In this document: piece after piece, positions 1-6,508 of the stretch
How the letters are laid out: the number at the start of each line of letters is the position of its first letter
Position numbering within the stretch: the first letter of the stretch is position 1
Source of the DNA: an uncultured Bacteroidota bacterium
GTDB taxonomy: Bacteria; Bacteroidota; Bacteroidia; Bacteroidales; SZUA-534
Assembly (NCBI GenBank): GCA_937899145.1
Contig: CALBPW010000045.1
Span: forward strand, 1-12,795
Direction of reading: 5' to 3'
DNA: 12,795 nucleotides
Notes under the pieces: model-generated
The model's database searches: none
What the model saw: only the letters and a program-made list of their open reading frames with translations
Told to the model about the DNA's origin: nothing
Translations under genes and position numbers: made by a program

Positions 1-736
1 GATATTCAATACTTTTTGAATTAAAAAGATTTAATCCGTGCAATGTGAAACTTTGCTGCCCGGATTCCATCTTTTCAAAAATAATTGCAACGGAATCGGT
101 ATTTGTCTTCAAATCCCATATCAAGCTCTGTTCCAATTGATTAACGCCAACTGTTTCAGCCCCCGGCGGATACAAAATTTCAGGTTCGAAACTATTTTTA
201 CCCAAATCGGCAAACATTTGCAAATATCGTCCTTCATATCCTGACAAATTATTATCGCACAATTTGACAGACAAAAAATTTAAAGTATCGGTTGTTGTTA
301 TAGAAATGCCTGTTACCCCAAGTTCAGCGCAATCTTTTTCGATTGCCTTCTTGCATTGCCACTCGCCACGCCATTGCACTTTGTAATTGTTCGGATTATT
401 TGTACCTGCCACAGAATAAGGAAAAATCAATCCACGTGAATAAGGTGCGCTACCGAAATTTTTGTGAAGAGAACGGCGCAGTTCGCCCGAAAAAAAATCG
501 GCCTGAATGTGCGAGTCGCCAATGTGTACAATGCTAACCGACGCAGTATCAGTTTCAGCACAATCGCCTAATTTATTGAAAAACAACTGCCAAGCGGCAG
601 TATCGTATAGTACGATTTGATTTTTGCTGCAATCGATAAACGCAAAAGTATCAACACAAAACGATTCAATCGCAACTTGAGCGGTTGCTGATAAACTGCT
701 GATAATAAAAATCGATAATAAAACCAATCGGTGCAT
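1..736 (-). CDS. Secreted SGNH/GDSL-type hydrolase, N-terminal part (cut by window edge)
   Basis: This reading frame is open from ATG (734-736 on the complement) to the window edge, giving 245 residues and no stop, so the C-terminus is missing. Residues 1-20 (MHRLVLLSIFIISSLSATAQ) form a typical Sec signal peptide, which predicts export to the periplasm or cell surface. Residues 66-80 (SVSIVHIGDSHIQAD) hold the SGNH block I, with GDSH at 73-76 and Ser75 as the predicted nucleophile. SGNH hydrolases of this type remove acyl groups, often O-acetyl esters, from glycans or peptidoglycan; the substrate here cannot be told. The catalytic Asp/His block near the C-terminus is outside the window. The gene is separated by 286 bp from the ATPase gene upstream on the same strand. 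Family assignment is firm, exact role unknown. Confidence 0.85.
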   Translation of the reverse strand, partial: MHRLVLLSIFIISSLSATAQVAIESFCVDTFAFIDCSKNQIVLYDTAAWQLFFNKLGDCAETDTASVSIVHIGDSHIQADFFSGELRRSLHKNFGSAPYSRGLIFPYSVAGTNNPNNYKVQWRGEWQCKKAIEKDCAELGVTGISITTTDTLNFLSVKLCDNNLSGYEGRYLQMFADLGKNSFEPEILYPPGAETVGVNQLEQSLIWDLKTNTDSVAIIFEKMESGQQSFTLHGLNLFNSKSIEY

Positions 737-745
737 AAATCAGGC

Positions 746-777
746 TAAAAATAACGTTTTTGGGGAATTACAGTCAA
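746..777 (-). promoter_or_regulatory. Possible Bacteroidota-type promoter for the SGNH hydrolase
   Basis: On the complement, TTG (775-777) is followed after 21 nt by TATTTTTA (746-753), which is 5 of 6 fixed positions of TAnnTTTG. It would start transcription only a few bases before the ATG at 736. The match is imperfect and the spacing is at the upper limit, so this is a weak call. Confidence 0.3.
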
Positions 778-916
778 AAATTTTGATTGAAACGCAGAAT
801 GATATAGCCGTAATAGTTATCAAGATGATTGATTTACGCAGAATTTTACAGATTAATTTACTAAGAAAATAGAATTTGACTTATATTACTTATAATTAAC
901 AATATATTGATACTTA

Positions 917-970
917 TGTTCCCTGAGCGCAGTTTTTGAAATGGCAAAATGTTCCCTCAGCGCAGTTTTC
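917..970. repeat. 33-bp tandem repeat, two units, downstream of ATPase 1
   Basis: TGTTCCCTSAGCGCAGTTTT occurs at 917 and again at 950, exactly 33 bp apart. The first unit (917-949) is complete, and the second decays after about 21 bp. The complete unit differs from the unit at 2470-2502, on the other side of the ATPase gene, at only two of 33 positions and lies in the same orientation. The rest of the 737-1022 gap (286 bp) shows only AT-rich sequence. Confidence 0.85.
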
Positions 971-1022
971 GACTATTACAGCCAACCCTGTCGTCATATT
1001 CCTCTAATTAATTGACATGCTG

Positions 1023-2369
1023 TTATTTATCATTCAACACCGCTAACATATATATAGGTAGCATAGTGGTCTCTTTATCATGGCGTAAGTCTTTGGTATA
1101 AACAAGATAACGACTACTAACGCGCGAAGAGAACTTTTTGCAAAACTCATCGATTGAGCGGTGAGACTTGTATCCTTCCGATTTCACTTCTATAGGACAA
1201 AGTTTTGCGCCAACCGACAGCAGAAAATCAACCTCGTAGTTGTGCTTGTTGGCATCGGGGAATGTATAGTAAAATAGATTGTTACCAGCTGCCACAAGCA
1301 TCTGTGCAACCACATTTTCGTAAACATAACCCAAGTTGACCGATAGGCTATCATTCAGCAACTTTTGATATATAATATTGTTGGTGAACGATTTATCCCA
1401 AAAAGCCAATGTAACAAACAACCCCGTGTCGGCAATGAACATTTTGTAGGCCGCACGATTTGCCGACAGACCCAACCCAACGTTCGGGTCGTTGGCATGG
1501 TAGCACACGTTCACCGTTTTGCTATCCTGCATCATAAAAATCAGATTATCCAACTGTTCGGCTCGCGTTTTGTCGATAGCCACCGACGGATGAAACCGAT
1601 TAGCATTGGTTGCCAACTGCGATGGTATTGCCATAAAAAGCGCCATTGCCTTGCCAGTTTTGTCAATCTTCTGAAAATCATTCCGATATAGGCGGATAAT
1701 ATCTCTTTTGACCTTATCAACGGCTGCCAAGTTTTTAGTGTCGATGTATTTGCTGACGGCTTGTGGCATCCCCCCTACAAGCATATAAAGCCTGAAATCG
1801 CGCATCAGTTTGCGGTTGACGGCGTCGCCGAAACCGCGCTGTTTCTGCCAAGCTTCACGAAGCAAATCTATTGTACCTTCGTCGCCCAAAGCCCACATAA
1901 ATTCTTCATAATCCATTGGATACATTTCCAAAGTTTCTTCCTCAGAAGGAATTATGATGTTCCGTACATTTTTGTGGATGCTGATAAGCGAACCCGTTTC
2001 GATATAGTCGTACCGTCCATCCTCAACCAAGGCTTTAATTGCTTGACGCGCAGTAGGATACATTTGTACCTCATCAAATACGATGACCGTTTCGCGTTCA
2101 TAAAGCGCAATGCCCTTCAGCAACCGAAGCCGATTGAAGAAATAATCCATATCCGATAAGTCGTTAAACAACTTTTTCTCTTCTTCCGATGCTTTCGAAA
2201 AGTCGAACAGCGCGAATGTTTTGTATTCATTTTTAGCAAATTGGCGTACTAAGGTTGATTTACCAACACGCCGTGCGCCTTCAATTAAAAGAGCTGTTTT
2301 GCCATTCGATTCATGCTTCCATTCCAGCATCCGCTGATATGTTTTACGCCTAAAAATATGCTCTGTCAT
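1023..2369 (-). CDS. AAA_14/DUF4143-type ATPase with C-terminal nuclease-like fold (ATPase 1)
   Basis: This 448-residue protein has the architecture of AAA_14 (PF13173) followed by DUF4143 (PF13635). Walker A is GARRVGKS at residues 31-38. Walker B is IVFDEVQ with Asp99-Glu100. TGSL after DGRYD is the sensor-like strand, and the family motif GGMPQ lies at 199-203. Near the C-terminus, EVD (Asp381) and IEVK (Glu394, Lys396) resemble a PD-(D/E)xK nuclease core, usual for this family. These cytosolic ATPases are abundant in Bacteroidota and archaea, and their function is not established. The gene has its own promoter and faces away from mcrB. The 33-bp repeats on both sides suggest it may be a separately acquired cassette. 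It is intact, with the start supported by the promoter at 2392-2422. Confidence 0.9.
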   Translation of the reverse strand: MTEHIFRRKTYQRMLEWKHESNGKTALLIEGARRVGKSTLVRQFAKNEYKTFALFDFSKASEEEKKLFNDLSDMDYFFNRLRLLKGIALYERETVIVFDEVQMYPTARQAIKALVEDGRYDYIETGSLISIHKNVRNIIIPSEEETLEMYPMDYEEFMWALGDEGTIDLLREAWQKQRGFGDAVNRKLMRDFRLYMLVGGMPQAVSKYIDTKNLAAVDKVKRDIIRLYRNDFQKIDKTGKAMALFMAIPSQLATNANRFHPSVAIDKTRAEQLDNLIFMMQDSKTVNVCYHANDPNVGLGLSANRAAYKMFIADTGLFVTLAFWDKSFTNNIIYQKLLNDSLSVNLGYVYENVVAQMLVAAGNNLFYYTFPDANKHNYEVDFLLSVGAKLCPIEVKSEGYKSHRSIDEFCKKFSSRVSSRYLVYTKDLRHDKETTMLPIYMLAVLNDK

Positions 2370-2391
2370 ACTATTATTTTTAACATCACAA

Positions 2392-2422
2392 CAAAAGTAC
2401 TATAAATCTACATATTACGCAA
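2392..2422 (-). promoter_or_regulatory. Bacteroidota-type promoter of ATPase 1
   Basis: On the complement, TTG (2420-2422) is followed after 20 nt by TACTTTTG (2392-2399), a full match to the TTG-N19-21-TAnnTTTG consensus of the Bacteroidota primary sigma factor. Transcription would begin around 2385, giving a leader of roughly 15 nt before the ATG at 2369. The 33-bp repeat array starts 14 bp upstream of the -33 element. Confidence 0.7.
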
Positions 2423-2436
2423 GATTTTTTCAAAAA

Positions 2437-2535
2437 TGTTCCCTCAGCGCAATTTTCAAAACAGCAAATTGTTCCCTCAGCGCAGTTTTTGAAATGGTAA
2501 AATGTTCCCTGTGCGCAAATTTTATAGGGAGGCAT
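2437..2535. repeat. 33-bp tandem repeat array upstream of ATPase 1, three units
   Basis: Units begin at 2437, 2470 and 2503 on the plus strand, each exactly 33 bp apart. The conserved core is TGTTCCCTCAGCGCAGTTTT and the remaining 13 bp vary more. The third unit is degenerate (TGTTCCCTGTGCGCA, then divergent). The array lies immediately upstream of the ATPase promoter, in a position fit for operator or activator sites. Because 33 is a multiple of 3 and the unit has few stops, a 72-codon open frame on the complement (2386-2604) runs through it. I do not regard that frame as a gene. Confidence 0.85.
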
Positions 2536-2692
2536 CGCATGTCCGATAAAACTACAAGTTCTGACAAAACAAAACCAAGGACGTAAACCTATAGTTAAAA
2601 GCATGGTTGAAAAACGCCCCCCAAAGGAGTGAAACGAAAAAATATTGAGTAAAAACTATCTACAACTCGTGCGTTTTTTCAATTAGACTTCG
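2536..2692. other. Intergenic stretch between the repeat array and the mcrB promoter
   Basis: No gene or RNA is recognised here. The only structure seen is a pair of imperfect inverted arms, TTGAAAAACGC at 2607-2617 and GCGTTTTTTCAA at 2671-2682, which differ by one A/T and are separated by 53 bp. No flanking target duplication is visible. It could be chance in AT-rich DNA or a decayed small element. Confidence 0.4.
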
Positions 2693-2700
2693 TAAGTTTG
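2693..2700 (+). promoter_or_regulatory. -7 element of the mcrB promoter
   Basis: TAAGTTTG at 2693-2700 is a full match to the Bacteroidota -7 element TAnnTTTG. No good TTG lies at the -33 position; the nearest candidate is GTG with 21-nt spacing. A start about 7 nt downstream would put the 5' end near 2707, just before the ATG at 2720, which supports 2720 as the native mcrB start. Confidence 0.5.
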
Positions 2701-2719
2701 TGGCAAATATTTAAAATTT

Positions 2720-2761
2720 ATGAATATAGAAAAGTTTACATAGATTCCGTTTTACGAAGAA
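2720..2761 (+). pseudogene. Probable native 5' end of mcrB, closed by an in-frame TAG
   Basis: ATG at 2720 is in frame with mcrB and reads MNIEKFT, then TAG at 2741-2743, then IPFYEE leading into the LAEKLLDFKDKR of the long open frame. From memory, homologues in this family begin with a short leader followed by a W-I-P-F-Y-E-E-like segment. The stop therefore sits where a Trp codon (TGG) is expected, and one G-to-A change would create it. The reading of TAG as a true stop is supported by its use as the terminator of the AsmA gene at 12615-12617. Confidence 0.6.
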
Positions 2762-4714
2762 TTGGCGGAAAAACTGCTTGATTTCAAAGATAAAAGGAAA
2801 AGAAAGAAATTGATGAATTTCGTTTATTCTTTAGGTAAATACTCGAAATTTATTCATAATAAGGACGGTAGTAATGTCGAAGATATCGACCCCTATACTG
2901 TTTTTTCAATTTTCAATAGGCAATTGAGTGGTGAAAATCGTAAGCAGATAGCTACAATTTTTAAAGAGTTCTTTAAAATAAAGGCTTCCGTTCCCAACGA
3001 TTTCGCAGGAATTCCTGTAATGAATAATCAATCGTCAACTTTTTTTTGGCGAAAAACAAGCAAAAAGCAAATACCACTCTTATGGGCATTATTCGAATCA
3101 GAAATAAATGATGACAAAAAGCAATTTTCCTATTTTTTTAATGAATTGCAAAAGACTGATGGAATCAAATGGAATTTAACTATGGGAGCATATTGGGTAA
3201 AGCCTTATGATTATATGCCACTTGACCAATACAGTCGTGATTATCTGTCGGACAATGGAATCAAAATATTTGATGCCAAAGATTTACAAGGAGACAATTA
3301 TTTAAAATTAATTGAGGTAATAAAAAAGGAAATTACAAATGGCAGGTTTACTAGTATTCCTGCAATTTCAAATGCGGCAGATGGTTATGAAGATGAATCT
3401 GTAGATGAGGATGTTATAATGGAATACAATGAAATATCCGAAGAAATTAAACAATACACCGACATTCTTTGCCTAAAGAAAAACATAATTCTTCAGGGTG
3501 CCCCTGGCACAGGTAAAACCTATAACACTGCGGCTTTGGCGTTGAGCATTTGTGGAGAGTCTGTACCTGAATCACACGATGAAGTTATGCAACGCTACAA
3601 TGAACTTCAGAAAGAAGGTCGCATTGGATTTTGCACATTCCACCAATCGATGGATTATGAGGATTTTGTGGAGGGAATAAAAGCAGAAACTGATGGCAGC
3701 AGCATAAAATATGAAGTGAAAGATGGCATTTTTAAACAACTTGCCGACCGTGCAAAAAATAATTTGGAAGACAGCCAGAAATCAAAATTGGTTTTGCAAA
3801 AAGAAAAATCAACCGAAGAAAAACTTTTTTCTTTTCTTGAAAAACACTCAGGAGAAACATTCAAAACAAAAACGAATGCAGAATTTGTAATTACTGATTA
3901 TACCGACAGAAACGTAACTTTCTACAACGAGAATAATCCTAAAACAAAGGAAATACAAGCATCGATAAGAACGATTCTCGATGTTCTAAATTCTGATTTG
4001 AAATTAGAACAAGTATCTGAATTGAAGCATTTTTTCAAACGTATAAACGGGCAACAATCTGATTCGTACATTTTTACAATTTGCAATAAAATCAGAGAAC
4101 AAAAGGATGAACAAATTGTAGAAGTTTCAGAAATCAATCTTCAAAACTACGTCCTTATCATCGACGAAATCAACCGTGGCAATGTCTCGCGTATTTTTGG
4201 TGAATTGATAACATTGCTTGAAAAAGACAAACGCTTGGGTGGTGAGCACCCGATAAAAGTTACGCTGCCATATTCAAAAGAATCGTTCGGCGTGCCTGAA
4301 AACCTTTATATTATCGGCACTATGAACACCACCGACCGCAGCGTGGGCAATATAGATTACGCCGTACGCCGCCGGTTTGCTTTTGCAACACTGCAATCGA
4401 AACGTGATTTGGTTGTGGCTCATTCAACCGAACAAGCCGCAGTTTTATTCGATGCAGTTAAATCGTTTATTGAAAAGAACAAAACCGAAATGGATTTCGA
4501 GGATCTGATGGTTGGGCATAGTTATTTCTTCGCAAAAGATGATGACGAATTGGCGTTGCGCTGGCAATACGAGATTCTGCCGCTATTGAACGAATACATA
4601 AAAGATGATATTCTGCGAGCCAACCATCTGGAATCGAATATGTCGGTTGAGAAATTTTTGGAGAAGTGGAGCGCTAAGTCTGATGCCAAATCTGAAACAG
4701 AACAATTAGAATAA
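2762..4714 (+). CDS. mcrB: McrB-like AAA+ NTPase of a type IV (McrBC) restriction system
   Basis: McrB proteins are GTP-driven motors that recognise modified DNA and activate the McrC nuclease. Walker A is GAPGTGKT at residues 246-253, Walker B is VLIIDEIN with Asp468-Glu469, and the McrB signature MNTTDRS is at 521-527, followed by the arginine-rich RRRF at 536-539. FHQSMDYEDFVEGI after Walker A is also typical. A 230-residue N-terminal region (with IDPYTVFSIFNR) probably gives target specificity. About 210 residues separate Walker A and B, which makes the protein longer (650 aa) than E. coli McrB (about 460). Numbering uses a TTG at 2762. ATG at 2813 is an alternative, and the native start is probably 2720, cut off by TAG at 2741. 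All NTPase motifs are intact, so a protein made from a downstream start could still work. Confidence 0.88.
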   Translation: MAEKLLDFKDKRKRKKLMNFVYSLGKYSKFIHNKDGSNVEDIDPYTVFSIFNRQLSGENRKQIATIFKEFFKIKASVPNDFAGIPVMNNQSSTFFWRKTSKKQIPLLWALFESEINDDKKQFSYFFNELQKTDGIKWNLTMGAYWVKPYDYMPLDQYSRDYLSDNGIKIFDAKDLQGDNYLKLIEVIKKEITNGRFTSIPAISNAADGYEDESVDEDVIMEYNEISEEIKQYTDILCLKKNIILQGAPGTGKTYNTAALALSICGESVPESHDEVMQRYNELQKEGRIGFCTFHQSMDYEDFVEGIKAETDGSSIKYEVKDGIFKQLADRAKNNLEDSQKSKLVLQKEKSTEEKLFSFLEKHSGETFKTKTNAEFVITDYTDRNVTFYNENNPKTKEIQASIRTILDVLNSDLKLEQVSELKHFFKRINGQQSDSYIFTICNKIREQKDEQIVEVSEINLQNYVLIIDEINRGNVSRIFGELITLLEKDKRLGGEHPIKVTLPYSKESFGVPENLYIIGTMNTTDRSVGNIDYAVRRRFAFATLQSKRDLVVAHSTEQAAVLFDAVKSFIEKNKTEMDFEDLMVGHSYFFAKDDDELALRWQYEILPLLNEYIKDDILRANHLESNMSVEKFLEKWSAKSDAKSETEQLE

Positions 4715-4717
4715 TTG

Positions 4718-5064
4718 ATGTTTACGCCACACCACCGCCGTTCGATACGATTGAAGGATTACGATTATTCGCAATCTGGATTATATTATGTAACGATTTG
4801 TACACGTGGTCGCGAATGTATTTTTGTCCGTATAGAGGACAAGAAAATGATATTATCGGAAAACGGAATCGTGGCCGACAAATGTTGGAATGCCATTCCC
4901 GCGGATTTAAAATCGGTGTGACAAAAGAATCTGGTTTTTCACCATGGCAACGCAATTATTACGAACATATCATTCGCAACGGCAATGGTTATGATGAGAT
5001 TGCCAATTACATTGAACAAAATCCCGAAAAATGGGAAACAGATTGTTTTTATGAAAATGAATGA
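4718..5064 (+). pseudogene. RAYT (REP-associated tyrosine transposase) relic, internally deleted and frameshifted
   Basis: The frame starting at ATG 4718, three bases after the mcrB stop, reads HHRRSIRLKDYDYSQSGLYYVTICT and continues to CWNAIP. This is the N-terminus of the Y1/HUH transposase family that acts on REP palindromes. From about 4900 the recognisable protein continues in another frame as RGFKIGVTK, then WQRNYYEHIIRN and YIEQNPEKW, which is the usual RAYT C-terminus ending at TGA 5062-5064. The middle, which should hold the HUH metal site (MPNHVH-like) and other conserved parts, is missing. An intact RAYT is usually about 180-200 residues; only about 115 codons remain here. The relic is therefore inactive. 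The junction lies at about 4895-4902. A REP-like palindrome follows at 5087. Confidence 0.85.
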
Positions 5065-6430
5065 ACCGATATTGAACAAAACCGACGTAGGGGCGAAAAA
5101 TTTTTCGCCCCTACAATACGCACAACAACATATTAAACGGGCGATTGTGGTTCCACCAATTCGTGAACACACAAAAATTCCCGAACAATATCACACATTA
5201 TTTGAAAACGTCAAATTTGTTGGGAACCCAACCGAATATCTGGGTATCCCGAAATATCTTGGTATCGACCAAAATTTTACCGCTTCCTACTATATCGGCA
5301 CTTCGTGGCTTATAGAAAACGAATTAGCCGTGGTGGTTACGCCCAAAATGGAGAATATTGATTTTGTGCAGATGTTTCTGACGGCGTTAGAATTGGAAGA
5401 AAAATACAAAAAGGACTACTTCTCAAAGTGTTATGGCATTTGTCTTGACGAGCCCCACATAGAAACCACAACGCAACTCAGCCAATTGACGCCTATGCTG
5501 GTTTTGCACTACATTAGTCTGCTTTATCGCATGGCACAACGCGGATTGAAGAAGAATTACGTTACACAAGAAGAAAATCTGAAATCGAAGGTTAAAGGAC
5601 GGATTATGATTGGGCGGCATTTACAGAAAAACGTTTTTATGCAGCGAGCCGACCGCATTTTCTGTCAATTTCAGGAGTACACCAACGACACGCCCGAAAA
5701 CCGACTGTTGAAGCGAGCTCTTTTGTTTGCAGACAGATTCGTAAATGGTTCGATGCAGCAAAAACTTTCCGACACCAACATTCCGCACAAATTGAGTCGC
5801 TTAAAGACGCTGTTCAACCACATTTCCGATGACATTGAGCCGTATCAGATTCAGCACTTGCCGACTAATAAACTCTATAAAGACTATCGCGATGCCATTC
5901 GCGTGGCTAAAATGCTTCTGCGTCGTTTCGATTACAGCATTGCAAAAGTCGATGACTACAATCATTCCACACCACCATTTTGGATTGATATGTCGCGATT
6001 GTACGAAATGTGGGTTTGGAGCAAGTTGGATACGGTCTATCCAAAGCAGATTGAATTTCAAGTTGATGGACATTGCAAGTCGCAAGTTGATTATATCAAA
6101 GTGAGCGCAAACGAAAAACTTGTTATGGACGCCAAATACAAACCGCATTACGAGGATTCAAACCATGGAATTTTGGCTGACATACGCGAAATTAGCGGTT
6201 ACGCCCGCGACCGCAAGATTCTCAACCATTTAGATGCCAACGACGATGAAGTGAAATGTGTGATTATCTATCCACAGCGAGAAATATTGCGACAAGAAGA
6301 AAATGACGACCCTATTGATGATTGCAAAGAAGCAGTAAACTTTGAAAACGGTGATTTATTGCCGCAATGCTCTGAAATTAGATGGTTCCGCAACTTCTAC
6401 AAAATCAGCGTTCCGTTGCCAATTAAATAA
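5051..6430 (+). CDS. mcrC: McrC-like nuclease subunit of the type IV restriction system
   Basis: McrC joins the McrB ring, stimulates its NTPase and cuts DNA. From ATG 5051 the protein has 459 residues. The C-terminal half carries the PD-(D/E)xK nuclease core: QVDY with Asp347, then VMDAKYK with Asp360 and Lys362. TPENRLLKRAL and LYEMWVW upstream are typical of McrC-family (PF10117) proteins. The frame is open from 4985, but 4985-5050 overlaps RAYT C-terminal coding in another frame, so ATG 5051 (or 5057) is preferred. ATG 5057 overlaps the relic's end. Residues 13-22 (VGAKNFSPLQ) are encoded by a REP-like palindrome, so the first 25 or so residues may be insertion-derived; homology to other McrC N-termini probably starts around PPIREHTKIP. 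It lies in the same direction as mcrB, presumably co-transcribed. Confidence 0.87.
   Translation: MKMNEPILNKTDVGAKNFSPLQYAQQHIKRAIVVPPIREHTKIPEQYHTLFENVKFVGNPTEYLGIPKYLGIDQNFTASYYIGTSWLIENELAVVVTPKMENIDFVQMFLTALELEEKYKKDYFSKCYGICLDEPHIETTTQLSQLTPMLVLHYISLLYRMAQRGLKKNYVTQEENLKSKVKGRIMIGRHLQKNVFMQRADRIFCQFQEYTNDTPENRLLKRALLFADRFVNGSMQQKLSDTNIPHKLSRLKTLFNHISDDIEPYQIQHLPTNKLYKDYRDAIRVAKMLLRRFDYSIAKVDDYNHSTPPFWIDMSRLYEMWVWSKLDTVYPKQIEFQVDGHCKSQVDYIKVSANEKLVMDAKYKPHYEDSNHGILADIREISGYARDRKILNHLDANDDEVKCVIIYPQREILRQEENDDPIDDCKEAVNFENGDLLPQCSEIRWFRNFYKISVPLPIK
5087..5114. repeat. Perfect 28-bp REP-like palindrome associated with the RAYT relic
   Basis: Two 14-base arms, GTAGGGGCGAAAAA and its exact reverse complement, join with no spacer. 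GTAGGGGCG...CGCCCCTAC palindromes are common dispersed elements next to RAYT genes, and this one lies 22 bp after the RAYT relic's stop. Here it is inside the mcrC reading frame. As RNA it could fold into a strong hairpin just after the mcrC start. Confidence 0.85.
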
Positions 6431-6438
6431 ATCGGTTC

Positions 6439-6456
6439 CCTCGATAGCTATCGAGG
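6439..6456. terminator. Perfect 18-bp palindrome between convergent mcrC and ATPase 2
   Basis: CCTCGATAGCTATCGAGG is its own reverse complement. It begins 8 bp after the mcrC stop and lies 52 bp beyond the ATPase 2 stop, which is where a bidirectional terminator would sit. No T-run follows on either side, so a simple intrinsic terminator is not proven. A dispersed palindrome or protein-binding site is possible. Confidence 0.4.
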
Positions 6457-6508
6457 CTGCGTTCTGAAATCAACAAAATCAGCATAAGAAAATCAATCTG
6501 CAATCCCT

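Noticed and set aside
38..537. Plus-strand open frames at 38-244 and 343-537
   Set aside because: They are shadows of the minus-strand SGNH hydrolase gene, which has a signal peptide and a clear GDSH motif.
2386..2604. 72-codon open frame on the minus strand with repeated NCAEGT peptides
   Set aside because: The repetition simply reflects the 33-bp DNA repeats, whose length keeps the frame open. It lies across the ATPase 1 promoter and has no start signal or known similarity.
2607..2682. Inverted arms TTGAAAAACGC / GCGTTTTTTCAA as a miniature transposable element
   Set aside because: The arms are imperfect and short, no target-site duplication is visible, and A/T runs make chance pairing likely.
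2720..4714. TAG recoded as an amino acid, making mcrB intact
   Set aside because: TAG ends the AsmA-like gene at a sensible place, and no suppressor or recoding machinery is seen in the window.
4985..5050. McrC start at 4985
   Set aside because: This segment is out of frame with, and overlaps, recognisable RAYT C-terminal coding; ATG 5051 or 5057 follows the relic more naturally.
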